NCBI RefSeq assembly: GCF_014192215.1
Contig: NZ_JACHXP010000008.1
Coordinates: 124,001-188,000 of the forward strand
Direction of reading: 5' to 3'
DNA: 64,000 nt
DNA from: Halomonas cerina
GTDB lineage: Bacteria > Pseudomonadota > Gammaproteobacteria > Pseudomonadales > Halomonadaceae
Shown here: positions 29,306-40,946 of the stretch, in pieces
How the letters are laid out: each line of letters starts with the position of its first letter
How positions within the stretch are numbered: the first letter of the stretch is position 1
Notes under the pieces: model-generated
Database searches by the model: none
Seen by the model: only the letters and a program-made list of their open reading frames with translations
Told to the model about the DNA's origin: nothing
Translations under genes and position numbers: made by a program

Positions 29306-29936
29306 CGTCACCTCCCTGCCCCAGGCGAATACGCCGCAGGGCAGATGACGCCGCCAGGGCGTGGTGGGTGGTGACCAGCACACAGCCCCCCTGCCGGGCA
29401 TGGGCCGAAAGCCGTGCCTCCAGGGCCACCACGCCGTCGCGGTCGATGGCGGTGAAGGGCTCGTCGAGCACCCACAGGGGACGCGGGATCAGCGTCAGCC
29501 GGGCCAGGGCCACACGCCGCTGCTGGCCGGCGGAGAGCTGACCCGCGGGCACCTCCTCGAAGCCGACGAGTCCCACCGAGGCCAGGGCCTCGAGGCGGGC
29601 GGCCGCGTCGTCGGGCTCACCGGCCAACGCCTGGTACCAGGCCAGGTTCTCCAGCGGCGTCAGCGCCGCCTTGACCCCCGGGGAGTGCCCCAGATAGAGC
29701 AGGTTGGCGAGAAACGCCTTGCGCGAGCGGCGCATCGGCGCCTCGTTCCAGAACAGCTCACCGTGGTAATCGGCCAGCTGTCCCGAGAGAATCTTGAGCA
29801 GGGTGGTCTTGCCGCTACCGTTGGGCCCCTCCACCCGCACGATCTCCCCGGCGCGGATGTCGAGGTCGAGACCACGGAACAGCCAACGGTCGTCCCGCTC
29901 ACAGGCCAGCTTTCGAGCTTGGAGACGCAGGCTCAA
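29292..29936 (-). CDS. ccmA: Heme exporter ATP-binding subunit CcmA
   Basis: ABC ATPase of the cytochrome c maturation complex, 214 residues. Walker A GPNGSGKTT, signature LSAGQQRRVALARL, Walker B LWVLDEPFTAID, and a switch His in VTTHHAL. The start is taken as TTG 29936 with GGGAG eight bases upstream, giving the usual length (E. coli 207); a longer frame to 30110 runs through the promoter region of the divergent gene and is not protein-like. It is first in the ccmABCDEFGHI operon. Confidence 0.93.
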   Translation of the reverse strand: MSLRLQARKLACERDDRWLFRGLDLDIRAGEIVRVEGPNGSGKTTLLKILSGQLADYHGELFWNEAPMRRSRKAFLANLLYLGHSPGVKAALTPLENLAWYQALAGEPDDAAARLEALASVGLVGFEEVPAGQLSAGQQRRVALARLTLIPRPLWVLDEPFTAIDRDGVVALEARLSAHARQGGCVLVTTHHALAASSALRRIRLGQGGDDAGA

Positions 29937-30063
29937 GGCACACTCCCGGCATGGGTGATTTCGCCCGGGACTGTACACGGAATGGGCCTTGCCTGCCAGT
30001 CGGCCCGGCTGCGTCAGCCGGTCGCAGTTGCCTTGGGTCAAGTCGCGTGGCGAAGCGGGCCGC

Positions 30064-30116
30064 TTGCCAGATCGCGGGGCCCTGCTATGCTTTCCCGGAA
30101 CTGTATGCATGAACAG
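30064..30116 (+). promoter_or_regulatory. Promoter with SOS (LexA) box before the LexA-like peptidase gene
   Basis: -35 TTGCCA (30064-30069), 16-base spacer, -10 TATGCT (30086-30091). Just downstream is CTGT-N8-ACAG (30101-30116), an exact SOS core with AT-leaning flanks (GAA...TTA). The box overlaps the transcription start region, 26 bases before the start codon, as in repressed SOS genes. recA in this window has the same core at 42576-42591. Confidence 0.78.
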
Positions 30117-30141
30117 TTATCGAGGATCAGGGAGACATCGC

Positions 30142-30612
30142 ATGCCTCACGTCACGTCGCAGTACCTTCAGCGCCGGCCCAACCTGCCGATCGCCTCGTC
30201 CTGGGCCCCCCTCGCCGCCGAGCACCTGGTCGAGGTGCCCCTGCTCGGCCGGGTCCCGGCCGGACTGCCCCTCGAAGCCTGCGTCGACAGTGCGCGCATC
30301 GCGGTGCCATCACGCATGGTGAAGCGCAATACCTACGCCCTGCGGGTCTGCGGCGACTCGATGATCGATTGCCAGATCTTCGACGGGGATGTGATCATCA
30401 TCGAACGCCGCGAAAGCGCCGAGAACGGCGAGACTGCGGTAGTGATGATCAACGGTCAGGAGGTCACCCTGAAGAAGCTCTATATCGAGAGGTCCGGCGT
30501 GCGCCTGCAGCCGGCCAACGAGCACATGCCGCCGATCTACCTGAGGAACAGCGATATCCAGGTACTGGGCCTGGTGATGGGCGTGGTGCGCCAGTCGGAG
30601 CGGGCCGCCTGA
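30142..30612 (+). CDS. Stand-alone LexA/UmuD-like S24 self-cleaving protein
   Basis: 156-residue protein equivalent to the C-terminal half of LexA, without a DNA-binding domain. A likely scissile Ala40-Gly41 lies in GRVPAGLPL, nucleophile Ser73 in CGDSMIDC and general base Lys111 in EVTLKKLY; the Ser-Lys distance (38) is one more than in LexA and UmuD. The N-terminal 30 residues have no recognisable domain. UmuD is the closest functional model, but no umuC, imuB or dinB is adjacent. ATG 30142 has GGGAG upstream; the stop shares a base with yigZ (TGATG). It is preceded by an SOS box. Confidence 0.85.
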   Translation: MPHVTSQYLQRRPNLPIASSWAPLAAEHLVEVPLLGRVPAGLPLEACVDSARIAVPSRMVKRNTYALRVCGDSMIDCQIFDGDVIIIERRESAENGETAVVMINGQEVTLKKLYIERSGVRLQPANEHMPPIYLRNSDIQVLGLVMGVVRQSERAA

Positions 30613-31229
30613 TGCGCTACCCCATCCCCGACCTGCCCCCCGGCGAGTGGCTCGAGCGCGAACTCGAGGTAGAGAAGAGTCGCTTTATCACCTGGGTCTG
30701 CCACGCACCGGATGTGGCCGCCTTCGAGGCGCTGCTGGCAGGCGCGCGGCGCACCCATCCCGGTGCCAGCCATCACTGCAGTGCCTTTATCGCCGGGCCG
30801 CCCGGGGAGCAGCAGGCCATCGGTTTTTCCGATGACGGCGAGCCCGGTGGCACCGCGGGACGGCCCATGTACCAGGTGCTCAAGGGGGCCGGCCTCGGCC
30901 AGATCGGCTGCGTGGTGATCCGCTACTTCGGCGGCACCAAGCTCGGCACCGGCGGCCTGGCCCGCGCCTATGCCCAGGCGGTGGCCGAGGCCCTGGACGC
31001 CCTGCCCTGCCGCGAGGTGGTCGAGCGCACCGCCCTCAAGCTGAAGGTGACCTTCGCCGGCGAGGCCGAGGCGCGTGGCTGGCTGAGCGAGCACCAGGTG
31101 CCGGTAGAGGCGGTCGACTACGGTGCCGACGGGGTGGTGCTCACCGTGGGCTGGCCGCGCGATGCCGAGGTCGACCTGGCGCCCCTGGAAGCCCGCCTGC
31201 GCGGCCGGCTAGCACTGCTGGACGATTGA
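30612..31229 (+). CDS. yigZ: YigZ / IMPACT family protein
   Basis: 205-residue UPF0029/IMPACT protein, cytosolic. The N-terminal domain carries the family signature GFSDDGEPGGTAGRP (about 75-89) and IRYFGGTKLGTGGLARAYA (about 103-121); the C-terminal ferredoxin-like domain follows. The bacterial function is uncertain; eukaryotic IMPACT acts in translation stress. Its ATG overlaps the stop of the SOS-controlled gene by one base, so it should be co-induced on DNA damage. This is not a usual yigZ context. Confidence 0.9.
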   Translation: MRYPIPDLPPGEWLERELEVEKSRFITWVCHAPDVAAFEALLAGARRTHPGASHHCSAFIAGPPGEQQAIGFSDDGEPGGTAGRPMYQVLKGAGLGQIGCVVIRYFGGTKLGTGGLARAYAQAVAEALDALPCREVVERTALKLKVTFAGEAEARGWLSEHQVPVEAVDYGADGVVLTVGWPRDAEVDLAPLEARLRGRLALLDD

Positions 31230-31247
31230 CCCACTACCACGACGAAC

Positions 31248-31263
31248 GGCGCCCGAGGGCGCC
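31248..31263. terminator. Hairpin between convergent yigZ and oadB
   Basis: GGCGCC-N4-GGCGCC in the 34-base gap between the two convergent stops. There is no T-run on either side, so termination may be weak. Confidence 0.42.
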
Positions 31264-32589
31264 TTACCCCAGATACTTGATCATCACGCCCGCGGCCACC
31301 GCCGAGCCGATCACCCCGGCTACGTTGGGCCCCATGGCGTGCATCAAGAGGAAGTTGTGGGGATTGGACTCCAGTCCCACCTTGTTGGACACCCGCGCCG
31401 CCATGGGCACCGCCGAGACCCCGGCGGAGCCGATCAGCGGGTTGATCGGCATCTTGCTGACGGTGTTGAGCAGCTTCGCCATCAGGATCCCGCAGGCGGT
31501 GCCGATGGCGAAGGCCACCATGCCCAGCGCCAGGATCCCCAGGGTCTCCAGGGCCAGGAAGCGGTCGGCCATCAGCTTGGAGCCCACCGAAAGCCCCAGG
31601 AAGATGGTCACGATGTTGATCAGGGCGTGCTGGGCGGTGTCCGAGAGCCGCTCCACCACCCCGCACTCGCGCATCAGGTTGCCGAAACAGAACATCCCCA
31701 GCAGCGGCGCGGCATCCGGCAAAAACAGCACCACCAGGATCAACAACGACAGCGGGAAGACGATCTTCTCCAGCTTGGACACCGGGCGCAGCTGGGTCAT
31801 AGTGATCTCGCGCTCCTGGAGCGAGGTCAGCGCCCGCATGATCGGCGGCTGGATAAGCGGCACCAGCGCCATGTAGGAGTAGGAGGCCACAGCGATGGCG
31901 CCCAACAGCTCCGGCGCCAGGATGCTCGACACATAGATCGAGGTCGGCCCGTCGGCGCCGCCGATGATGCCGATGGCGGCGGCCTGGTTGAGCGAGAAGT
32001 CCATCCAGCCCATGGCCGACATGCCCACCGCCCCGAGCAGGGTGGCGAAGATGCCGAACTGGGCGGCGGCGCCCAGGAACAGGGTGCGCGGATTGGCCAG
32101 CAGCGGACCGAAGTCGGTCATCGCCCCCACGCCCATGAAGATCACCAGCGGCGCGATGCCCGAGGCAATCGCCACGCTGTAGAACTGATAGAGCATGCCG
32201 TGGGCGTAGCCACCGTCCATGGCCGCATCGTTGGCGGCGCGGAGCAGGGCCGGTGAGGTATCGCCGTGCAACACCTCACTCAGGGTGTGGCGCCAGGTCT
32301 CGAGGCCGGCGGCCGGGTCCAGGTTCACCTGCAGGGTCGCCGCCATCCGCTCGAGCAGCTCGGGCCTGGCCAGGTGGGCCGCCTGCTCGGCGGCGGAAAG
32401 CGCGAGCCCCGCCTCGGGAATGTTGGCGAGGATGCCGCCGAAGCCGATCGGCACCAACAGCAAGGGCTCGAACTTCTTGGCGATGGCCAGCCACAGCAAC
32501 ACCAGCCCCACCAGTACCATCACCGCCTGGCCGAAGCTCAGGTTGTAGAGCCCCGAGCCGACCCACAAGGTCAATAGCTTGTCCGTCAT
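31264..32589 (-). CDS. oadB: Oxaloacetate decarboxylase beta subunit OadB (Na+ pump)
   Basis: Inner-membrane subunit that decarboxylates carboxybiotin and exports Na+. 441 residues and about nine to eleven TM helices. Conserved segments include [10 protein letters not shown] near residue 55, [13 protein letters not shown] and the [15 protein letters not shown] motif, whose Asp is the Na+-site residue, and the C-terminal [15 protein letters not shown]. It follows oadA by 11 bases. A Na+-coupled decarboxylase fits a marine or halophilic lifestyle. Confidence 0.95.
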   Translation of the reverse strand: MTDKLLTLWVGSGLYNLSFGQAVMVLVGLVLLWLAIAKKFEPLLLVPIGFGGILANIPEAGLALSAAEQAAHLARPELLERMAATLQVNLDPAAGLETWRHTLSEVLHGDTSPALLRAANDAAMDGGYAHGMLYQFYSVAIASGIAPLVIFMGVGAMTDFGPLLANPRTLFLGAAAQFGIFATLLGAVGMSAMGWMDFSLNQAAAIGIIGGADGPTSIYVSSILAPELLGAIAVASYSYMALVPLIQPPIMRALTSLQEREITMTQLRPVSKLEKIVFPLSLLILVVLFLPDAAPLLGMFCFGNLMRECGVVERLSDTAQHALINIVTIFLGLSVGSKLMADRFLALETLGILALGMVAFAIGTACGILMAKLLNTVSKMPINPLIGSAGVSAVPMAARVSNKVGLESNPHNFLLMHAMGPNVAGVIGSAVAAGVMIKYLG

Positions 32590-32600
32590 GAGTCCCGTCC

Positions 32601-34418
32601 TTAGAGTACGACCAGCGGATCACCGACCGCCACGCTGTCGCCTTCGCTGACCTTGATGGCGGAGACGGTGCCGGCACTGGCCGCGCGCACCTCGGTCTCC
32701 ATCTTCATGGCCTCGAGGATGATCACCACGTCACCCGCCTCGACGCTGTCCCCCTCGCCCACATTGACCTTGAAGATGTTGCCGGCCAGCGGCGCGGTGA
32801 TCGTCTCCCCGGTGGAGGTCGCCGGCGCGCTCGCGGGCGGCTGGCTGCCGCCCTGCTCGGTCACCTGACCGATCTCGCCCCCCTCGGCCACCTCGACCAC
32901 GTAGGCCTTGCCGTTGACCTTGACGGTATAGGTCTCCGGGTCGGCGGGGGCAGCGGCCGGCGCCTCGGCCTTCGCCGGCGGCTGGGCAGCGGCTCCCGGG
33001 GTCTCTTTCCCGGGGGCTTGGGGCACCGGCTCGAAGGCGTCGGGGTTGTCGCGGTTCTTGAGGAACTTGAGTCCGATCTGCGGGAACAGCGCATAGGTGA
33101 GCACGTCATCGATCTCGCGCTCGCCCTCGGCCAGGCGGATGCCCTCGGCCTTGGCCTTCTCCTTGAGCTCGGCGGTCAGCCGGTCCATCTCCGGGTCGAG
33201 TCGGTCGGCCGGGCGGCAGGTGATGGGCTCGCCGCCCTCCAGCACGCGCGCCTGCAGCTCCTTGTTGAACGGCGCCGGGGCCGCGCCGTACTCGCCCTTG
33301 AGCAGCGCCTGGACCTCCTTGGAGATCGACTGGTAGCGCTCCCCCATCATCACGTTCATCACCGCCTGGGTGCCGACGATCTGGGAGGTCGGGGTGACCA
33401 GCGGGATGAAGCCCAGATCCTCGCGCACCCGCGGGATCTCCTTGAGCACGTCGTCGAGCTTGTCGCCGGCGCCCTGCTCCTTGAGCTGGCCTTCCATGTT
33501 GGTGAGCATGCCGCCCGGCACCTGGGCGATGAGGATGCGCGAGTCGATGCCCTTGAGCGAGCCCTCGAAGGCGGCGTACTTCTTGCGCACCTCGCGGAAG
33601 TAGGCGGCGATTTCCTCGAGCAGCTCGAGGTCCAGGCCGGTGTCGCGTTCGGTGCCCTGAAGGATGGCGACGATAGACTCGGTAGGGCTGTGGCCATAGG
33701 TCATCGACATCGAGGAGATGGCAGTGTCGACGTTGTCGATGTCCGCCTCGGCGGCCTTGAGCGCGGTGGCGGTGGACATGCCGGTGGTGGCGTGGCACTG
33801 CATGTGGATGGGGATGTCCACCGCGGCCTTGAGCTTGGTGACCAGCTCATAGGCGTCGTAGGGCTTGAGCAGGCCGGCCATGTCCTTGATCGCCAGGGAG
33901 TCGGCGCCCATCTCGGCGATGCGCTTGCCAAGCTCCACCCAGCCGTCCAGGGTGTGCACCGGGCTCACGGTATAGGAGAGCGTGCCTTGGGCGTGGCCCT
34001 CGACCGTCTTCACCGCCTGGATGGCGCGCTCCAGGTTGCGCGGATCGTTCATGGCATCGAAGACCCGAAAGACGTCGACGCCGTTGGTCCTGGCGCGCTC
34101 GACGAAGCGGTCGACCACGTCATCGGCGTAGTGGCGGTAGCCGAGCAGGTTCTGGCCCCGCAGCAGCATCTGCTGCGGGGTGTTGGGCATGGCCGCCTTC
34201 AACGCCCGTATCCGCTCCCACGGATCCTCGCCGAGGTAGCGGATACAGGCGTCGAAGGTGGCCCCGCCCCAGGATTCCAGTGACCAGAAGCCGACGCGGT
34301 CGAGCTTCTCGGCGATGGGCAGCATGTCCTCCAGGCGCAGGCGGGTGGCGAACAGCGACTGGTGGGCATCGCGCAGGACGACATCGGTGATGCCAAGTGG
34401 GCGTGTCGAGTCAGTCAT
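32601..34418 (-). CDS. oadA: Oxaloacetate decarboxylase alpha subunit OadA
   Basis: Biotin-carrying carboxyltransferase, 605 residues, cytosolic and docked on OadB. The N-terminal TIM barrel (about 1-320) has [15 protein letters not shown] and the metal-binding His pair in HMQCHATTG. The C-terminal biotinyl domain (about 530-605) contains EAMKMETEV with the biotinylated lysine near residue 572; an Ala/Pro-rich linker precedes it. A pyruvate carboxylase subunit B is similar in sequence, but the flanking oadG and oadB settle the assignment. Confidence 0.95.
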   Translation of the reverse strand: MTDSTRPLGITDVVLRDAHQSLFATRLRLEDMLPIAEKLDRVGFWSLESWGGATFDACIRYLGEDPWERIRALKAAMPNTPQQMLLRGQNLLGYRHYADDVVDRFVERARTNGVDVFRVFDAMNDPRNLERAIQAVKTVEGHAQGTLSYTVSPVHTLDGWVELGKRIAEMGADSLAIKDMAGLLKPYDAYELVTKLKAAVDIPIHMQCHATTGMSTATALKAAEADIDNVDTAISSMSMTYGHSPTESIVAILQGTERDTGLDLELLEEIAAYFREVRKKYAAFEGSLKGIDSRILIAQVPGGMLTNMEGQLKEQGAGDKLDDVLKEIPRVREDLGFIPLVTPTSQIVGTQAVMNVMMGERYQSISKEVQALLKGEYGAAPAPFNKELQARVLEGGEPITCRPADRLDPEMDRLTAELKEKAKAEGIRLAEGEREIDDVLTYALFPQIGLKFLKNRDNPDAFEPVPQAPGKETPGAAAQPPAKAEAPAAAPADPETYTVKVNGKAYVVEVAEGGEIGQVTEQGGSQPPASAPATSTGETITAPLAGNIFKVNVGEGDSVEAGDVVIILEAMKMETEVRAASAGTVSAIKVSEGDSVAVGDPLVVL

Positions 34419-34467
34419 GGGGAGACCTTGTCGTGAAAGAAGAGGTAAGGAAAGCGGGCCCGACGGG

Positions 34468-34719
34468 TCAGCGACGGCGGCGCTTGCGGTAGCGGTGGAC
34501 CGCGGCGGTGATGACCGCCACCAGGTCCTCGTCCTGGCGGCCGGCCGAAGACTGGCGCCCGGTCGCCGGCAGGGGGGCGGCCGGCTCGGGGAAGAAACGG
34601 CCGATGAATTTGGACATCAGGGTCGTGACAATCACTAGCACGGTAAGAAAAACAAAGACGAAGCCCATGCCCAAGGCCATCAGCGCCAGCCCTTCGTTCA
34701 GTAACTGTGCATTCTCCAT
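34468..34719 (-). CDS. oadG: Oxaloacetate decarboxylase gamma subunit OadG
   Basis: Small assembly subunit (83 residues) that links OadA and OadB and binds Zn2+. One TM helix at about 10-34 ([25 protein letters not shown]), a proline-rich linker and a basic C-terminus ending [13 protein letters not shown] lies nine bases before ATG 34719. It is first in the oadGAB operon; the 116-base gap to the divergent dusC must hold both promoters, but I could not pick hexamers with confidence. Confidence 0.9.
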   Translation of the reverse strand: MENAQLLNEGLALMALGMGFVFVFLTVLVIVTTLMSKFIGRFFPEPAAPLPATGRQSSAGRQDEDLVAVITAAVHRYRKRRRR

Positions 34720-34835
34720 GTGGCATTATCCTCGCTTTTGCGCCCATATCAGGCCTAATTCATAACGGCAGGCCGGCTTGTGCATTTTTTTGGATCATAT
34801 AACCTGCCACATTATCGACAGATTGCAAGGGCGCC

Positions 34836-35873
34836 ATGGTGGAAATCACCGTTGTTAATTTACTACAAAATGAGCGGATCGGACTAGCACCCATGGAAGG
34901 GGTCATCGACAGCGTGACCCGGGACCTGCTGACCCGCCGCCCCGGCTTCGACTGGACGGTGACCGAATTCGTGCGGGTCGTGGATGCTCGGCTGCCACCG
35001 CGCGTCTTCCACCGGCATTGCCCAGAGCTGCAGGCGGCCGAAGGGCCCAGCACTCCCAGCGGCGTCCCGGTGCACCTGCAGCTACTGGGCTCGGACCCGA
35101 CGGCCCTGGCTGCCAATGCTCGCCAGGCTCGGCGACTGGGCGCCACGAGCCTCGACCTCAACTTCGGCTGTCCGGCCAAGCTGGTCAATCGCCATGATGG
35201 CGGCGCCTCGCTGCTGCGCGACCCAGCCAGGGTCCACGCTGCCGTGGCGGCGGTTCACGAGGCCGTGGGCGAGGCCATCCCGGTAACCGCCAAGATCCGC
35301 CTGGGCTTCTCCAACCGGCGCCTGGCGCTGAGCTGCGCCTTGGCCGCCCAGGACGGTGGCGCCCGACAGCTGGTGGTGCATGGCCGCACCCGTGATGAGG
35401 GATATCGGCCGCCGGCCCACTGGGAGTGGATCGGCCGAATCCGTCACCGGCTCGACATCCCGGTGGTGGCCAACGGCGATATCTGGACCCTGGAGGACTA
35501 CTGGAAGGCCCGCACCCTGTCCGGCTGTCGGGACGTGATGCTCGGGCGGGGCGCCCTGGCCGATCCCTGGCTGGCCCCGCGCATCCGGCACTGGCTGCTG
35601 ACCGGAGAGCGATTGCCCGAAACGCACTGGGCCGACCGCGCCGCCGTCATCGCGGAATATGCGGCATTACAGCGCGCCACCCTTCCGCCCCGCGTGGTCA
35701 TCTCCCTGGTCAAGCAGTGGCTCAATCAGATGCGCGCCCGGGACACCGAGGCGACGCGTCGCTTCCAGGCGCTCAAGCGGATCACCGACCTGGGCGCCCT
35801 GCTCGAGGGCCTCGAGGCCCCGGCCTCCTCGCCGGTGCCCACTTCGACACGACGCCCCCTGCAGCCCGCGTGA
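34836..35873 (+). CDS. dusC: tRNA-dihydrouridine(16) synthase DusC
   Basis: FMN enzyme that reduces uridine 16 in the tRNA D-loop with NADPH. 345 residues. FMN barrel start APMEGVIDS, catalytic cysteine in NFGCPAKLVNRHDGG, KIRLGFSN, VVHGRTRDEGY, and VVANGDIW for the phosphate site. The choice of DusC over DusA or DusB rests on the APMEGVxD start and TEFVRVVD, which follow E. coli DusC. ATG 34836 has AAGG upstream; the N-terminus is about 14 residues longer than in E. coli. Confidence 0.92.
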   Translation: MVEITVVNLLQNERIGLAPMEGVIDSVTRDLLTRRPGFDWTVTEFVRVVDARLPPRVFHRHCPELQAAEGPSTPSGVPVHLQLLGSDPTALAANARQARRLGATSLDLNFGCPAKLVNRHDGGASLLRDPARVHAAVAAVHEAVGEAIPVTAKIRLGFSNRRLALSCALAAQDGGARQLVVHGRTRDEGYRPPAHWEWIGRIRHRLDIPVVANGDIWTLEDYWKARTLSGCRDVMLGRGALADPWLAPRIRHWLLTGERLPETHWADRAAVIAEYAALQRATLPPRVVISLVKQWLNQMRARDTEATRRFQALKRITDLGALLEGLEAPASSPVPTSTRRPLQPA

Positions 35874-35921
35874 TCCGCCGGGCAAGGGCACACACGATGC
35901 TGGATGCCGGAGAAAGAATAC

Positions 35922-35958
35922 AAAAAAAGAGGCGCTCATCGCGTTGCGACGGCGCCTC
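35922..35958 (-). terminator. Second intrinsic terminator behind the tRNA operon
   Basis: Minus strand stem GAGGCGC/GCGCCTC followed by seven T. It lies 54 bases beyond the first tRNA terminator. Between them is another strong stem (35969-35977 with 35982-35990, 9 bp). Together they form a fail-safe block that stops tRNA-operon transcripts before the convergent dusC; they can also act as a hairpin 3' end for dusC. Confidence 0.7.
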
Positions 35959-36011
35959 AAACGATCGCGGGGCCGACGGTTGTCGGCCCCGGCTAGCGAC
36001 AAGGGGCAAAC

Positions 36012-36041
36012 AAAAAACCCGCCCTTGCGAGAAGGACGGGT
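36012..36041 (-). terminator. Intrinsic terminator of the tRNA-Ser/Arg operon
   Basis: Minus strand: ten-base stem (36032-36041 with 36017-36026, one G-T pair), loop of five, then six T. It begins eight bases behind the CCA end of the second tRNA-Arg. Confidence 0.88.
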
Positions 36042-36048
36042 CGAGATC

Positions 36049-36125
36049 TGGCGCGCCCGGGAGGATTCGAACCTCCGACCACCTGATTCGTAGTCAGGTA
36101 CTCTATCCAGCTGAGCTACGGGCGC
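36049..36125 (-). tRNA. tRNA-Arg (ACG), copy 2
   Basis: 77 bases including encoded CCA. Acceptor stem GCGCCCG/CGGGCGC with discriminator G, anticodon loop CTACGAA (anticodon ACG, read as ICG after deamination), T-loop GTTCGAAT. Identical to the copy at 36183-36259 and separated from it by 57 bases. Order alaS-(lysC)-csrA-tRNA-Ser-tRNA-Arg is the widely conserved gammaproteobacterial arrangement. Confidence 0.97.
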
Positions 36126-36182
36126 GTAGCAACGAGGCGACTCGTCACGATGGAGACAGGCTATCTTCCTATCCGGTGAAGA

Positions 36183-36259
36183 TGGCGCGCCCGGGAGGAT
36201 TCGAACCTCCGACCACCTGATTCGTAGTCAGGTACTCTATCCAGCTGAGCTACGGGCGC
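36183..36259 (-). tRNA. tRNA-Arg (ACG), copy 1
   Basis: Same 77-base sequence as the downstream copy, with CCA encoded. It lies 34 bases behind tRNA-Ser and is part of the same primary transcript. Confidence 0.97.
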
Positions 36260-36293
36260 TTGATCTTCGATGCCGAAACGTTCACAAGGAACG

Positions 36294-36386
36294 TGGCGGA
36301 GAGGGAGGGATTCGAACCCTCGAAGGGGCTATAAACCCCTTACTCCCTTAGCAGGGGAGCGCCTTCAGCCACTCGGCCACCTCTCC
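36294..36386 (-). tRNA. tRNA-Ser (GCT)
   Basis: 93 bases with encoded CCA and the long variable arm of class II tRNAs (stem around TATA, from GTAAGGGG to CCCCTT). Acceptor stem GGAGAGG/CCTCTCC, discriminator G; anticodon loop CTGCTAA gives GCT, reading AGC/AGU codons. First gene of the tRNA-Ser-Arg-Arg operon. Confidence 0.97.
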
Positions 36387-36404
36387 CTCATCGGCACGGT
36401 GCGT

Positions 36405-36433
36405 ATCCTACCGTTGTGCCTGGCCATTGTCCA
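36405..36433 (-). promoter_or_regulatory. Promoter of the tRNA-Ser-Arg-Arg operon
   Basis: Minus strand -35 TGGACA (36433-36428), 17-base spacer, -10 TAGGAT (36410-36405). The predicted start near 36398 is about 12 bases before the mature tRNA-Ser 5' end. It is followed by a GC-rich stretch, compatible with stringent control. Confidence 0.65.
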
Positions 36434-36475
36434 GCCGGCCGGCGAGTTTTTTCGCCTGACTGGCACGCGACAGGT

Positions 36476-36679
36476 TCAGGTGCCCTGACCGCCTTCATCG
36501 GCATCGGCTTCCGATTTCTCGCGCTGGATACGCTGGTAGATCTCCTCACGATGCACGGCGACATCCTTGGGGGCATTGACACCGATGCGGACCTGATTGC
36601 CCTTGACACCAAGGACGGTCACGGTGATGTCATCACCGATCATCAAGGTCTCGCCGACGCGGCGTGTCAGGATGAGCAT
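36476..36679 (-). CDS. csrA: Carbon storage regulator CsrA
   Basis: Post-transcriptional regulator that binds GGA motifs in mRNA leaders. 67 residues, starting [20 protein letters not shown]-binding Leu4 and Arg44 (IYQRIQREK) regions are intact. ATG 36679 has a full AAGGAG site seven bases upstream. The frame is open further upstream, but that is the leader. The leader itself has several GGA motifs, so autoregulation is likely. Sigma-54 and RNA-based control elsewhere in the window make it a relevant neighbour. Confidence 0.97.
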   Translation of the reverse strand: MLILTRRVGETLMIGDDITVTVLGVKGNQVRIGVNAPKDVAVHREEIYQRIQREKSEADADEGGQGT

Positions 36680-36693
36680 GACTGATCTCCTTC

Positions 36694-36740
36694 TCAGACT
36701 TCTGGCAACGGGATGCTCGACGCCATATGACACCTCCTAC
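36694..36740 (-). promoter_or_regulatory. csrA leader with GGA motifs and a 10-codon upstream ORF
   Basis: On the minus strand an AGGAGG (36738-36733) lies six bases before ATG 36726, which opens a 10-codon frame ([10 protein letters not shown]) ending at 36694, 14 bases before the csrA start. GGA motifs occur here, in the csrA Shine-Dalgarno itself and further upstream (about 36774). Such spaced GGA motifs are typical CsrA sites. Whether the short frame is translated is unknown. Confidence 0.4.
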
Positions 36741-36821
36741 CCCCGTTGAAGGTAAGCCCTGTCTCACGGGTGCCATGGACTTTCCTACAAGCGTAGAAGG
36801 TGTCGCCGATGGTTGAGCGGG

Positions 36822-38072
36822 TTATTCGCTCTCGATATCCCGCTTGTCGAGACCGAAGGCCTTGTGCAGGGCCTTGACCGCCAGTTCCATGTGCTTCTCG
36901 TCGATCACCACGGAGATCTTGATCTCGGAGGTGGAAACCATGCGGATGTTGATGTTTTCCTCGGCCAGCACACGAAACATCTTGGACGCTACGCCGGCGT
37001 GGGAGCGCATGCCGACGCCCACCAGGGACACCTTGGCGATGTTGTCGTCACCCTTGACCTCGCCCTCGCCCAGCTCGGGCAGCACCTGCTCGTTGAGGAT
37101 CTTGAGGGTCTGCTTGTAGTCGCCCTTGGCCACCGTGAAGGTGAAGTCGGTGTAATCACCGGCCGGCGCCACGTTCTGGACGATCATGTCGACCTCGATG
37201 TTGGCCGCGGCGATCGGCCCCAGGATGCGCGAGGCCACGCCCGGCACGTCGGGAGTGTTGAGCAGGGTCAGCTTGGCCTCGTTGGCGGTAAAGGCGATAC
37301 CGGAGATCAGCGGTTCTTCCATGGAGTCCTCGTCTTGGTCGGAATCTGCAACGATCAGGGTGCCGGGGCCGTCCTCGAAGCTGGACAGCACGCGCAGCGG
37401 AACATTGTACTTGCCGGCGAACTCGACGGCGCGGATCTGCAGGACCTTGGAGCCCAGGCTCGCCAGTTCCAGCATCTCCTCCACGGTAATGGTGTCGAGG
37501 CGCTGGGCCCGGGAGCAGACCCGCGGGTCGGTGGTATAGACGCCATCGACGTCAGTGTAGATCTGGCACTCGTCGGCTTTCAGCGCCGCGGCCAGCGCCA
37601 CGCCGGTGGTGTCGGAGCCACCGCGACCGAGGGTCGTGATATTGCCCTCCTCGTCGACGCCCTGGAAGCCGGCGACCACCACCACTTGGCCGTCATCCAG
37701 ATCGTCCTGCAGGTCATCGGTCTCGATACGCTGGATGCGCGCCTTGGTATGGGCGCTGTCGGTGAGGATGCCTACCTGGGAGCCGGTGTAGGAGGTAGCC
37801 GGCACCCCCAGCTTGTGCAGGGCCAGCGCCAGTAGGGAGATGGTGACCTGCTCGCCGGTGGAAACCAGCATGTCCATCTCGCGCGGCGTGGGCTCATCGT
37901 TGATCTCGTTGGCCATGCCGATCAAGCGGTTGGTCTCGCCACTCATGGCGGAGACCACGACCACGACCTGGTGGCCATTGTCGCGGAAACCCTTGACCTT
38001 CTCGGCTACGGCCTTGATGCGCTCGACAGAGCCCACCGAGGTGCCGCCGAACTTCTGTACGTATAATGCCAT
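36822..38072 (-). CDS. lysC: Aspartokinase LysC
   Basis: Phosphorylates aspartate, opening the lysine/threonine/methionine pathway; in halophiles it also feeds ectoine. 416 residues from ATG 38072 ([14 protein letters not shown], the kinase Lys-Phe-Gly-Gly motif). Kinase domain about 1-245 with [13 protein letters not shown]; two ACT domains at about 265-410 for feedback binding. The class is the monofunctional alpha-type seen in Pseudomonas. GAGGG lies ten bases before the start. The alaS-lysC-csrA order is typical of non-enteric gammaproteobacteria. Confidence 0.96.
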   Translation of the reverse strand: MALYVQKFGGTSVGSVERIKAVAEKVKGFRDNGHQVVVVVSAMSGETNRLIGMANEINDEPTPREMDMLVSTGEQVTISLLALALHKLGVPATSYTGSQVGILTDSAHTKARIQRIETDDLQDDLDDGQVVVVAGFQGVDEEGNITTLGRGGSDTTGVALAAALKADECQIYTDVDGVYTTDPRVCSRAQRLDTITVEEMLELASLGSKVLQIRAVEFAGKYNVPLRVLSSFEDGPGTLIVADSDQDEDSMEEPLISGIAFTANEAKLTLLNTPDVPGVASRILGPIAAANIEVDMIVQNVAPAGDYTDFTFTVAKGDYKQTLKILNEQVLPELGEGEVKGDDNIAKVSLVGVGMRSHAGVASKMFRVLAEENINIRMVSTSEIKISVVIDEKHMELAVKALHKAFGLDKRDIESE

Positions 38073-38139
38073 TTGCCGTTTTCCCTCGTGTGGCGAGTGC
38101 GGATAGCGCTCGTGATGAGTGAAAGATAAATCCAAGCGA

Positions 38140-38168
38140 AGGGCCGGAGCCTTTCGACCTCCGGCCCT
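38140..38168. terminator. Strong hairpin between alaS and lysC
   Basis: Ten-base perfect stem AGGGCCGGAG/CTCCGGCCCT with a nine-base loop, 12 bases behind the alaS stop. No T-run follows on the minus strand, so it may be a partial terminator or an mRNA-stabilising 3' hairpin rather than a full stop. Confidence 0.5.
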
Positions 38169-38179
38169 GCCAAAACCTG

Positions 38180-40789
<2,610 letters not shown>

Positions 40790-40906
40790 GGAATATCCGT
40801 GATGATGAGCGGGTGACCCGGCAGGCCGGCGGGGACCGGACCCGGCCCGTTCTGGCGGCGCCGAGAGCCGGTGGGTGCGCCGCCCGGGGCGGTTGCAAAG
40901 GGAGCC

Positions 40907-40935
40907 ATTATAGCGCAGTCGTCAAGCGACTAAAG
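40907..40935 (-). promoter_or_regulatory. Promoter of alaS
   Basis: Exact -10 TATAAT on the minus strand (40912-40907) in the 157-base gap behind recX. The -35 is poor (TTTAGT, 16-base spacing). It gives a leader of about 110 bases that is GC-rich and could fold (GGGTGCGCCGCCCGG region). Confidence 0.5.
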
Positions 40936-40946
40936 GGGCGGGGTGA

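Noticed and set aside
29937..30110. Longer CcmA start at 30110
   Set aside because: It would add about 58 non-conserved residues and cover the promoter and SOS box of the divergent gene.
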